Below are positions 7,874 to 14,975 of a stretch of 38,255 nucleotides of DNA, one piece after another (position 1 is the stretch's first letter; each line of letters begins with the position of its first letter). Below the pieces are notes generated by a model. That model did not search any database and was not told where the DNA came from. It was given only the letters and a program-made list of their open reading frames with translations. Origin of the DNA: Mogibacterium sp. (GTDB lineage Bacteria > Bacillota > Clostridia > Peptostreptococcales > Anaerovoracaceae); NCBI GenBank assembly GCA_017510725.1, contig JAFWMD010000085.1:1-38255 (forward strand), read 5' to 3'. The position numbers and the translations under genes are program-made.

Positions 7874-8815
7874 CTACCTCGCGTCATCCCTCGTTCTCTG
7901 GCGCTCACGGAACCTCGCGTAATGCTCCATGGCAGCCGCAACATAGTCCTCCCTTTTAGACATCGGAAGGTCAGGCGGGAAAAGCCTGTTGAAGCGCTCG
8001 CCTCTTAAGATGATCCTCTCCTTCTGGTTCGGCTTTTGCTCCATCATGATCGCCTCGACTGCTTCCGGTGTCAGCTTGTGTTCGGCCGACAGTCTCCTCA
8101 GCCGGATGGCCTGTGCGTATGACGGTGTGCAGCCTTCAAGTTCCATGCTCTCCCAGATCATTCCCTGCTGGAGTTTTGGGATATATGAGAGCTCGACTGC
8201 CGGTCTCATTGCGATCTGTCCCTCATCGACCATATCCAGTATCTCAGGCAAAAGCTCTGTAAGCCGAATATACCTATAAATCTGAGCTTGGCTATCACCT
8301 ACTTCGTTTGCCAGATCCATTCCTGATCTCAACTTTTTATCCAGTGGAGAAAAAGTTAAATCTGTTCGTTTTCCTTGACGATTCATTGCCTCCAGTCTCA
8401 TCCTGTATGCGAATGCTTTCTCGGATGGAAGGATCGTTGTCCTCTGGAAATTGCTTTCGACCATGAATATCGTGGCTTCATCACGGGTCATATCCACGAC
8501 TTCGCATCTGAGCGTCGGTATGCCTGCAAGCTGACAGGCTCTAAGCCGCCTATGTCCTGAAAGCAGCTCGTACCTGCCGTCCTCTTTCTTCCGGACCGTC
8601 GCCGGAGTGAGCACTCCGTTCGTTCTGACCGATTCAACGAGGTTCATCATATCCTCATCGTCTCTTACTTTGAATGGATGATCAGGAAACGGGTCGATCT
8701 CGTCGAGAGGGATCTCATATATCCTCTTTAGCTTTGCATCATCCCGCTCTTCCTGAGAGGAGAACAGATCATCGAGCGATGGAAGCTTCATCTCTATGTC
8801 TCTCGCGTTCGGCAT
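7874..8815 (-). CDS. parB: ParB/Spo0J-family partition protein
   Basis: 313 residues. An unstructured N-terminus leads into IDPFPDHPFKV near 41-51, the ParB nuclease-like/CTPase domain with LSGHRRLRACQ (the GHRR box) and an ESNFQR motif, then the HTH region DLANEVGDSQAQIYRYIRL and a long helical linker. The C-terminus is Arg-rich (YARFRERQRTRDDAR) and resembles ParB proteins of Clostridia ICEs. GGAGG nine bases upstream supports the ATG at 8815, which lies inside the parA 3' end (47-base overlap). With ParA it should segregate or stabilise the excised form of the element. Confidence 0.93.
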   Translation of the reverse strand: MPNARDIEMKLPSLDDLFSSQEERDDAKLKRIYEIPLDEIDPFPDHPFKVRDDEDMMNLVESVRTNGVLTPATVRKKEDGRYELLSGHRRLRACQLAGIPTLRCEVVDMTRDEATIFMVESNFQRTTILPSEKAFAYRMRLEAMNRQGKRTDLTFSPLDKKLRSGMDLANEVGDSQAQIYRYIRLTELLPEILDMVDEGQIAMRPAVELSYIPKLQQGMIWESMELEGCTPSYAQAIRLRRLSAEHKLTPEAVEAIMMEQKPNQKERIILRGERFNRLFPPDLPMSKREDYVAAAMEHYARFRERQRTRDDAR

Positions 8816-9587
8816 GCTTCATCACCTCCCTCGTCAGCTGTTCATATGCTTTTGCTGGCTTTGAGTCTTTGTCATAGGCAAAGATACTCATGCCTGATTT
8901 GGATGCTTCTGCGGCTTTGACCGCGACCGGTATTTGGGTATCGAAGATCCTTATCTGCATCCCATACTGGGTTCTGATCTTGTCAATGACCTCCTTGGCC
9001 AGATTGGTCCTACTGTCAACAAGTGTCATGACTATACCACCGATCTGCAACTTGTCATTTGTATGATTTCTAACCATGTCTATGCTGCGCATCAGCTGGG
9101 TCATGCCTTTTGCCGGCAGGTACTGAGCCTGTACCGGGATTATCACGCTGTCCGCTGCTGTAAGAGCATTGATCGTGATCATACCAAGAGACGGCATGCA
9201 GTCGATCAGGATATAGTCGTAATCCTTCTTCACATCCTTCAGAAGGTTTGACAGCACCTTCTCCCTGCTCATCGCATTCACAAGCTGTGTCTCCATTGAC
9301 GACAGATCGAGATTAGACGGAATCAGGTCTACGCCTTCCGGATGATGCAGGATCGTGTCCTTCACTATCGGCTTGTAATTCTGTGTCACCAGATACATCA
9401 GTCTTCCAAGTGAATTCTCCAGTCCGTCAGCATCCCATCCAAGAGCCGAGGTCAAATCATTTTGCGGATCTCCGTCGACAAGCAATACTTTCTTTCCCTC
9501 CCTGACTAATCCAATTCCTAAATTTAGAGTAGTCGTTGTTTTGCCGACACCTCCCTTCTGATTGCATATAGCTATTGTTTTCGCCAT
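8769..9587 (-). CDS. parA: ParA/Soj-family partition ATPase
   Basis: 272 residues. The deviant Walker A motif CNQKGGVGKTTTTLNLG is at residues 8-24, followed by VLLVDGDPQNDLTSALGW (Walker A' region) and YDYILIDCMPSLGMI (Walker B). The length and lack of an N-terminal HTH place it with Soj/Ib-like ParA proteins. AAGGAGG precedes the ATG. It is the promoter-proximal partner of the overlapping parB. Such ATPases pattern on the nucleoid to move ParB-bound DNA. Confidence 0.95.
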   Translation of the reverse strand: MAKTIAICNQKGGVGKTTTTLNLGIGLVREGKKVLLVDGDPQNDLTSALGWDADGLENSLGRLMYLVTQNYKPIVKDTILHHPEGVDLIPSNLDLSSMETQLVNAMSREKVLSNLLKDVKKDYDYILIDCMPSLGMITINALTAADSVIIPVQAQYLPAKGMTQLMRSIDMVRNHTNDKLQIGGIVMTLVDSRTNLAKEVIDKIRTQYGMQIRIFDTQIPVAVKAAEASKSGMSIFAYDKDSKPAKAYEQLTREVMKHAERERHRDEASIAR

Positions 9588-9599
9588 TCAAACACCTCC

Positions 9600-10085
9600 T
9601 TAACTGAATCTCTCAGCAAGTTCCACATTGTGCTCATCGACCCAGCATTCTACTGCGAACCAGTCGATATCCTCCTCTTGCATGAATGAATCTATGAAAT
9701 ACTCATGGATATCTGAATCGATACCGGCACAGATATCAAGTATCTCAAGATCCTCGGCCTCCGCCGTCATCCCGTGTGAGAAGAAGCTCATCTGCAGCAT
9801 CCTGACCGCTTCCACCGGATCAGCTTCCTGAATACCTCCGACCATCTGCATGATGTCTGAGAATCTTCTGCCGTTGACCATATCAGCGAAGCGCTCTGCT
9901 GTCTTATGTGCCATGAATGACGCAACCTCAATAGCAACTTCGTCCATCTTGCCTCCTTCCATATTGCGGATGATTGATTCGCCTACTTCGGCATCCCCAT
10001 CATCAATGCAGATTGCCTTTAGCATGATTGCCAGATCCCTTTGGTTGTCCTTGCTGAGTTTTCTGTTTCTGAATCTTCTTATCAT
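9600..10085 (-). CDS. Hypothetical acidic protein (161 aa) upstream of parA
   Basis: The ATG at 10085 is preferred, because AAAGGA lies eight to nine bases before it; the open frame extends eleven codons further upstream through that ribosome binding site. After a basic start (MIRRFRNRKLSKDNQRD) the protein is acidic and largely helical, with EVGESIIRNMEGGKMDEVAIEVA-like helices and a C-terminal DIDWFAVECWVDEHN segment. No signal peptide or membrane span is seen. It ends 12 bases before parA and is probably in the same transcript. No family is recognised. Confidence 0.75.
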   Translation of the reverse strand: MIRRFRNRKLSKDNQRDLAIMLKAICIDDGDAEVGESIIRNMEGGKMDEVAIEVASFMAHKTAERFADMVNGRRFSDIMQMVGGIQEADPVEAVRMLQMSFFSHGMTAEAEDLEILDICAGIDSDIHEYFIDSFMQEEDIDWFAVECWVDEHNVELAERFS

Positions 10086-10125
10086 AATAGTGTCCTTTCT
10101 CCGTTTATCCGGCTGCAATTAAACA

Positions 10126-10151
10126 GGCTCTACACCGTAGCGTGCAGAGCC
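10126..10151 (-). terminator. Hairpin between two small element genes, possibly a weak terminator
   Basis: On the minus strand GGCTCTGCAC pairs with GTGTAGAGCC (10 bp with one G-T pair) around the 6-base loop GCTACG. The following TGTTTAATTG is only moderately T-rich, so this may be an mRNA-processing or partial-termination hairpin. Confidence 0.45.
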
Positions 10152-10184
10152 ATGTAAATACAGCCGGAGCTGAAAGGACTAACC

Positions 10185-10325
10185 TTAGTCAACGAATCTG
10201 ATCAGAAGGTCATCTACAGCATCAGTGTATCTGCCTTCTGCTATAAGCTGATTTTTGAGTTCTATAAGTGCCATTACTATGATCCTCATCTCATCATAAG
10301 TGAACTTCATTTTTGGTTTAAACAT
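10185..10325 (-). CDS. Small helical protein (46 aa)
   Basis: This open frame starts at ATG 10325 with AGAAGGAGGT upstream and stops at a TAA at 10185. The 46 residues are almost entirely predicted helix (YDEMRIIVMALIELKNQLIAEG, then DAVDDLLIRFVD), with a short basic start MFKPKMKF. It sits directly downstream of the two HTH genes. Its small size and strong ribosome binding site resemble the tiny regulatory proteins common in Clostridia mobile elements. No named family is recognised. Confidence 0.7.
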   Translation of the reverse strand: MFKPKMKFTYDEMRIIVMALIELKNQLIAEGRYTDAVDDLLIRFVD

Positions 10326-10363
10326 GATGCCTTACCTCCTTCTGAATATATTTAATGATCTGT

Positions 10364-10726
10364 CTACAGATTTTGCAAACGTGCAATTCTGTCATGATCT
10401 AATGAATCCCAGTATAGTTCCTGGTTCCTTAGAATTCTTTCCTTCTTGGCGAAGAATTCTATGAGAGCATGAACCTCAATAACTTCCTTTCTGCCGAAAT
10501 TACATGTTGGGACCCGCTTGTCGAAGAACAGGAGCCTTACCTCCTCCTCGGTCCAGCCGCTTCTTTCCTGTAATTGTTCCTTGTTGAAAAACACGACCTC
10601 GGGAGAGCAATACATGCTTCCTGCATCAAGCCAGTCTAACTTAAGCTTATCAACGATCTTACGCGGTCTGGCATATGATGAGTCTGTATAATACCTGTAT
10701 ACGTCTACATACCAGTAATCAGCCAT
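10364..10726 (-). CDS. Excisionase-like HTH protein, copy 2
   Basis: 120 residues from the ATG at 10726, which follows GGAGGTGATCAGA; a GTG nine bases upstream overlaps that ribosome binding site. The C-terminal half (VFFNKEQLQERSGWTEEEV, FGRKEVIEVHALIEFF) aligns by eye with the neighbouring 97-residue protein, so the two are tandem paralogues. The pattern of a short HTH followed by a Phe/Tyr-Gly-Arg-Lys wing resembles MerR/Xis-type DNA-binding domains of mobile elements. The first 40 residues, rich in Tyr (MADYWYVDVYRYY), are unique to this copy. Confidence 0.75.
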   Translation of the reverse strand: MADYWYVDVYRYYTDSSYARPRKIVDKLKLDWLDAGSMYCSPEVVFFNKEQLQERSGWTEEEVRLLFFDKRVPTCNFGRKEVIEVHALIEFFAKKERILRNQELYWDSLDHDRIARLQNL

Positions 10727-10731
10727 TCTGA

Positions 10732-11025
10732 TCACCTCCAGTAAGTATCCCGTGCCTTTTCACGCCTTATGGAGAAATATTGCATCAGTGCATGGTTTTC
10801 AACCAACTTCCGTTTCCCATAATCTATCGCCGGGAATTTAGGATCATTGAATAGTTTCTGGACTGTTGTCTCGCTCCATCCACTCATTAATCTGATATCT
10901 TCGATGGAATACAGTATGACTTCGGATGATACATATATTTTCCCCAGGCTCGACATTTCATCCCAGCTACGCTCAAGCTCGCGCTGCCTCCTAAGTGAAT
11001 TGAACTTTTGAGTATTACCAGCCAT
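10732..11025 (-). CDS. Excisionase-like HTH protein, copy 1
   Basis: 97 residues; GGAGG precedes the ATG. Residues about 36-88 (VILYSIEDIRLMSGWSETTV, then DYGKRKLVENHALMQYF) form a helix-turn-helix with a wing, as in excisionase/MerR-type regulators encoded near element ends. It is the first gene of the leftward cluster and faces away from the repeat-containing region at 11.1-11.3 kb, a position usual for an Xis or element regulator. Without an integrase in view its role in excision is inferred. Confidence 0.75.
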   Translation of the reverse strand: MAGNTQKFNSLRRQRELERSWDEMSSLGKIYVSSEVILYSIEDIRLMSGWSETTVQKLFNDPKFPAIDYGKRKLVENHALMQYFSIRREKARDTYWR

Positions 11026-11132
11026 TGCAGCCTCCTGTGTGTTCAGATAGTTTTCTTGAGTCTATTAAACTAATAGGATGAGCTCAACTATGCCAATGCC
11101 TCTAGCAAATGTGCAATCCGGGCAAAGAAAAA

Positions 11133-11166
11133 AGGCATAATCTGCTGTATTTCGCAAATTATGCCT
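11133..11166 (-). terminator. Intrinsic terminator (9-bp stem, T-run)
   Basis: AGGCATAAT/ATTATGCCT form a perfect 9-bp stem around a 16-base loop, followed on the minus strand by TTTTTTCTTTGC. It lies about 230 bases beyond lysS and upstream of the element's HTH genes, so it would stop lysS transcripts from entering the element. The sequence after the stem resembles that after the parB terminator. Confidence 0.75.
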
Positions 11167-11181
11167 GGCTTTTCACTTAAG

Positions 11182-11310
11182 TGGGGTAGTCATAAGTCTT
11201 CATAAGTTGTTATCTCAACTTGATGAAGATCCCTAACCCTTTCATAAGTCTCTATATCTTGTTATCGCAATGGGGTATAAATGGGGTAGTAACCGCCGAA
11301 ATGGGGTAGT
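11182..11310. repeat. Direct-repeat region, candidate element end or recombinase arm sites
   Basis: The 367-base gap 11026-11392 has no gene. It holds four copies of TGGGGTAgt (at 11182, 11271, 11282 and 11302; the copy at 11271 reads TGGGGTATA), and two 28-bp repeats (11191-11218 and 11243-11270) agreeing at 23 of 28 positions. The first 28-mer starts right after one TGGGGTA box and the second ends right before another. Spacings of 11 and 20 bases put the last three boxes on roughly one DNA face. Arm-type integrase sites of Tn916-like elements have a comparable form; the identification here is inference. Confidence 0.5.
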
Positions 11311-11392
11311 AAATCGGCTCCCGATCATGTCTTCTCAGATCGTTTTCTGATGCTTCGGATGGTCTCTTATTAGTCCCTCTCCCATCGCTATT

Positions 11393-13345
11393 TTAGTACA
11401 GCTTCGCGCCTGCCGGGATCCTATCGTTTACGAGCAGGAGGTTGAGCATTTCCTCTCCGTCATACTCGTTTACTGCGCTGATCAGCATGCCGTTTGAGTA
11501 CTCTCCCATCATCTTTCTCGGCGGGAGGTTTGTGATCGCGATCGCAGTCTTTCCAACGAGTTCAGCCGGATCGTAGTACATCTTGATTCCGCTCAGGATG
11601 ACTCTGTCTTCACCCGATCCGTCGTTAAGAACGAACTTCAGAAGCTTGTCTGACTTCTTCACTTCCTCGCAGGATTTGATCTTTACGACCCTGAAATCCG
11701 ACTTGCTGAAGGTGTCGAAATCGACCTCTTCTTCGAACAGCGGCTCTACTTTTACCTTGCTGAAATCGATCTCTACGCGCTCCTTTTTGGCGCCTGCGCC
11801 CTTTCCTTCCGGCTTCATTGTCGGGAAGAGCTGGACGTCTCTGATGGTTGCGCTGTCTGTGAGCAGCATCACGAGTCTGTCTACTCCGATGCCGATTCCG
11901 CCTGTAGGCGGCATGCCGACTTCCAGAGCGTTGACGAAGTCGGTATCCATCGGATGTGCCTCGTCGTCGATTCCCAGGTCGAGCTGTCTCTGCTGCTCTG
12001 CGAATCTCTCATACTGGTCGATAGGGTCGTTCAGCTCGCTGAATGCGTTCGACATTTCCCAGCCATTTATGTAAGACTCGAATCTTCTTGTGATGCGAGG
12101 GTCCTTAGGATCCTTCTTTGCCAGCGGCGATACTTCGAGCGGATGTCCGCAGACGAAGCAAGGTCCGTCCAGGAATCCTGGGATGTCTTCGCAGTAGTCT
12201 TCGAACATCTCAGCGATGATCTTTCCTCTTGACCACTCGGACTCGTCCTCGAATGTCATTCCGTATTTCTTGGCTGCCTCGATGGCCTCTTCATCACTGT
12301 CGATCCTGTCGAACGGTATGCCTGTCGTCTTGATGACGGCCTCGGTCATGTCGATTTTTCTCCAAGGCGGAGTAACATCGAATTCCTTGTCGCCGTACTT
12401 GATTATAGGTGTACCGTTCACGGCCATTGCGCACTTGTATGTAACCTGCTCCATGAGGTCCATCATTGTCTCGAGGTTTACGTAAGCCTTGTATGCCTCC
12501 ATCGATGTGAACTCAGGGCTGTGGTTCTTGTCCATTCCCTCGTTTCTGAACACCTTGCCGATCTCGTAGACTCCGTCAAGTCCGCCGACGATGAGTCTCT
12601 TAAGGTGAAGCTCGAGCGAGATGCGCAGTGTCATGTCGATATCGAGAGTGTTGTGGTGTGTCATGAACGGTCTTGCAGCAGCACCGCCTGCGATGTTGCC
12701 GAGAACCGGTGTCTCAACTTCGATGAGATCATAGTCCTCTTCGAGCACCTTTCTCATGGTGCTGATGATCTTTGCCCTCTTCATGAATGTTTCTCTTACG
12801 TCCTCGTTCATGATGAGGTCTACATATCTCTGGCGGTATCTCAGGTCTGTGTCCTTAAGTCCGTGCCACTTGTTAGGGAGCACCTGCAGCGACTTGCACA
12901 GCAGCTTGACTTCCTGTGCCCTGATGCTGACCTCTCCGGTCTTTGTCTTGAAGACTTCGCCCTTGATGCCGAGGATGTCGCCGGTGTCATATGTTTTGAA
13001 TATGTTGTATTCGTCCTGACCGATGTTGTCTCTTGCAACGAAGATCTGTATGCGGCCCTGCTTGTCCTGCATGTCGACGAATGCAACCTTGCCCATGCGG
13101 CGGAACGCCATGATACGTCCGGCTACTCTGACCTCCTGGTCTTCCATGGCCTCAAAGTTATCCCTGATATCCTTCGACCATGCGGTCACATCGAAAGTCT
13201 CCTCGCGGTAAGGATCTCTGCCCATTGCGCGGAGCTCTTCGAGTTTCTTTCTCTTGATCTGCCTCTGTTCGCCGATTTCTTTTTCGGTAAGCTCGCGCTC
13301 TACGGCTTCAACAGCAGCCTTGATTTCATTTTTAATGTCAGCCAT
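11393..13345 (-). CDS. lysS: Lysyl-tRNA synthetase with C-terminal Trbp111-like tRNA-binding domain
   Basis: 650 residues, against about 500 for a usual class II LysRS. Residues about 60-145 form the anticodon-binding OB fold (VRVAGRIMAFRRMGKVAFVD); the class II core has motif 2 (FRNEGMDKNHSPEFTSMEAY) and motif 3 (GIGIGVDRLVMLL). After about residue 540 an extra domain follows (FDTFSKSDFRVVKIKSCEEV, then LPPRKMMGEYSNGMLISA), typical of the EMAPII/Trbp111/MetG C-terminal tRNA-binding fold. The ATG shares one base with the greA stop (TAATG), so translation is coupled. It attaches lysine to tRNA-Lys; the extra domain should raise tRNA affinity. It is the last gene of the ligase-racemase-greA-lysS operon. 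Confidence 0.96.
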   Translation of the reverse strand: MADIKNEIKAAVEAVERELTEKEIGEQRQIKRKKLEELRAMGRDPYREETFDVTAWSKDIRDNFEAMEDQEVRVAGRIMAFRRMGKVAFVDMQDKQGRIQIFVARDNIGQDEYNIFKTYDTGDILGIKGEVFKTKTGEVSIRAQEVKLLCKSLQVLPNKWHGLKDTDLRYRQRYVDLIMNEDVRETFMKRAKIISTMRKVLEEDYDLIEVETPVLGNIAGGAAARPFMTHHNTLDIDMTLRISLELHLKRLIVGGLDGVYEIGKVFRNEGMDKNHSPEFTSMEAYKAYVNLETMMDLMEQVTYKCAMAVNGTPIIKYGDKEFDVTPPWRKIDMTEAVIKTTGIPFDRIDSDEEAIEAAKKYGMTFEDESEWSRGKIIAEMFEDYCEDIPGFLDGPCFVCGHPLEVSPLAKKDPKDPRITRRFESYINGWEMSNAFSELNDPIDQYERFAEQQRQLDLGIDDEAHPMDTDFVNALEVGMPPTGGIGIGVDRLVMLLTDSATIRDVQLFPTMKPEGKGAGAKKERVEIDFSKVKVEPLFEEEVDFDTFSKSDFRVVKIKSCEEVKKSDKLLKFVLNDGSGEDRVILSGIKMYYDPAELVGKTAIAITNLPPRKMMGEYSNGMLISAVNEYDGEEMLNLLLVNDRIPAGAKLY

Positions 13346-13824
13346 TACCTCTTGACCTCCACGACTCTATATCTTGCCATGCCGTCCGGTACCAGGAACT
13401 CTACCTTGTCGCCGGCCTTCATTCCCAGAAGGTGCTGGCCTACAAGTGATACGTTAGAGAGCTTTCCGTTCAGCGGATCTGCCTCTGTGGTACCTACGAT
13501 CTTATATGTGCTCAGCTCTTTTGTGTTCAGATCTTCGATAGTGACTGTACGGCCTGTCTGTACCGAGTCATCACTCTCATCAGTCTCTTCTACTATGACG
13601 GCTGTACGGAGGATTTCTTCGATGTTGCTGATCCTTTCTTCGGTCTCAGCCTGTGCGTCCTTCGCAGCATCGTACTCAGCGTTCTCGCTGATATCTCCGA
13701 GTGAGATGGCTTCCTTGAGCCTTTCAGCATTTTCTTTACGGACTACGGTAATAAGATGTTCCAGCTCCGCATTAAGGCTTTCATAACCCTCTCTGGTCAT
13801 TTCATTTGACTTTAAAGCTGCCAT
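13345..13824 (-). CDS. greA: Transcription elongation factor GreA
   Basis: 159 residues with the usual layout: an N-terminal coiled coil (GYESLNAELEHLITVVRKENAERLKEA, GDISENAEYDAAKDAQ), whose ENAEY motif near the coil tip carries the acidic residues that enter the RNA polymerase secondary channel, and a C-terminal FKBP-like domain (SLVGQHLLGMKAGDKVEFLVPDG). AAGGAA precedes the ATG. It rescues backtracked polymerase by stimulating RNA cleavage. It is coupled to lysS by a one-base overlap, a pairing common in Bacillota. Confidence 0.96.
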   Translation of the reverse strand: MAALKSNEMTREGYESLNAELEHLITVVRKENAERLKEAISLGDISENAEYDAAKDAQAETEERISNIEEILRTAVIVEETDESDDSVQTGRTVTIEDLNTKELSTYKIVGTTEADPLNGKLSNVSLVGQHLLGMKAGDKVEFLVPDGMARYRVVEVKR

Positions 13825-13859
13825 TTTGTATTCCTTCCCTTTCTTTATACTCCCAGACC

Positions 13860-14963
13860 CTACTGTCTGTTAATCTCTTCAATAGTTACATTTTCGCTTG
13901 TCGTGAGTCTCATAAGCGCTGTGTATTTCATTTTGAGTCTCACGATGTCGCCGACGCGGAGCAGCTCCTTGCAGTCCTCGATATCGAGTATTGTGTGATC
14001 TCCCGAGGCCATCGCGATCTCTGCGCCATCGAGTACAGGCACCAGATCGTCGATGTCGCCGTAATCGGCTCTGCCTATCGCCAGTATCGCACGCCTGCGG
14101 CGGCCTCTGTCGACATATTTTACAACCTTGCCTGAAGCATCTACACCGAGCTCTCCTATCGGATGTGTCGGCTTGGTGTTTGTCTCTATGACTTCCGCCT
14201 CGAGTACGAAACACTCGTCACTCAGGACTTCCACTTCCTTTCTGCCGTAACAAGTGCGGAGATCCTCGAGCGGTCCTATGAATGAGACTGCGCCAATTCT
14301 CAGCATGTTGACCTTAGGATTCATCACGCCGTCGAACAGCGGCATCAGGCTGGACGTTGCCCCGCCTGATACTATCTCAAGCGGTCTTCCTATAGCCTCT
14401 TCGACAGCCTCTGCCCATTCGGCAAGCATGTCCATCTTCTCTTTGGTCGGCTTTACGGAACCAACGCAGCCGAGGTTTGTACCTATGCCCGCAAGATGTA
14501 TGAAGTCGAGCTCGTTTTCAACATACTTTGCTACATCGACAATCTCTTCCTTTTCGAAGAATCCCTCCCGGAGGTCTCCGAGGTCGGCCATCAGAATGAC
14601 GTTATGCACCTTGCCGTTATTGGCGGCTGCATTCTGAAGAGCCTTAAGAGTATCGAAGCTGCTTTGCAGGCTGTAGTCACAGATCTTAACCATCTCGTCA
14701 AGTTCGGACAGCATCGGGACTCTTATCATGAGCAGCGGAAGCTTCACGCCTGCTTCCCTGGCCCTTGCAAGCTGCTCGAGCCTTGATGACGCGATCCACT
14801 TTGCACCGCAGCTCTCATAGTCGAGTGCGGCCGAAGCCAGACCCGTCGTCACCTTGATGACTCCTGCAACGTCTATGCCCGCATCGCGGCACCAGCCTAT
14901 CACCGTGCTCATGTTGTGTCTGAGATTTTTGTGATCGACTATCAGCGTTGGTCTCTTTTTCAT
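13860..14963 (-). CDS. Alanine racemase N-terminal-fold PLP enzyme, ornithine-racemase-like
   Basis: 367 residues from the ATG at 14963; the ATG at 14969 is too close to the GAGG. It shows the fold-III PLP barrel of the alanine/ornithine racemase group: VAGVIKVTTG (candidate PLP lysine), IASSRLEQLARAREAG, VILMADLGDLREGFF, GIGTNLGCVGSVKPT, IVSGGATSSL and NMLRIGAVSFIG. The DLGDLREG and GIGTNLxCxG motifs are typical of the Orr/YhfX branch rather than classical Alr. The substrate is not evident. It starts nine bases after the stop of the acyl-CoA ligase and precedes greA-lysS. Ornithine, Lys or another basic amino acid would be sensible first tests. Confidence 0.85.
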   Translation of the reverse strand: MKKRPTLIVDHKNLRHNMSTVIGWCRDAGIDVAGVIKVTTGLASAALDYESCGAKWIASSRLEQLARAREAGVKLPLLMIRVPMLSELDEMVKICDYSLQSSFDTLKALQNAAANNGKVHNVILMADLGDLREGFFEKEEIVDVAKYVENELDFIHLAGIGTNLGCVGSVKPTKEKMDMLAEWAEAVEEAIGRPLEIVSGGATSSLMPLFDGVMNPKVNMLRIGAVSFIGPLEDLRTCYGRKEVEVLSDECFVLEAEVIETNTKPTHPIGELGVDASGKVVKYVDRGRRRRAILAIGRADYGDIDDLVPVLDGAEIAMASGDHTILDIEDCKELLRVGDIVRLKMKYTALMRLTTSENVTIEEINRQ

Positions 14964-14975
14964 GATCATTTCCTC

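Noticed and set aside
11195-11312. Remnant of an integrase C-terminus in the repeat region
   Set aside because: A short plus-strand frame exists (about 35 codons), but it shows no recombinase catalytic motif and stops surround it.
12521-13786. 421-residue plus-strand open frame
   Set aside because: It is antisense to lysS and greA, both clearly real.
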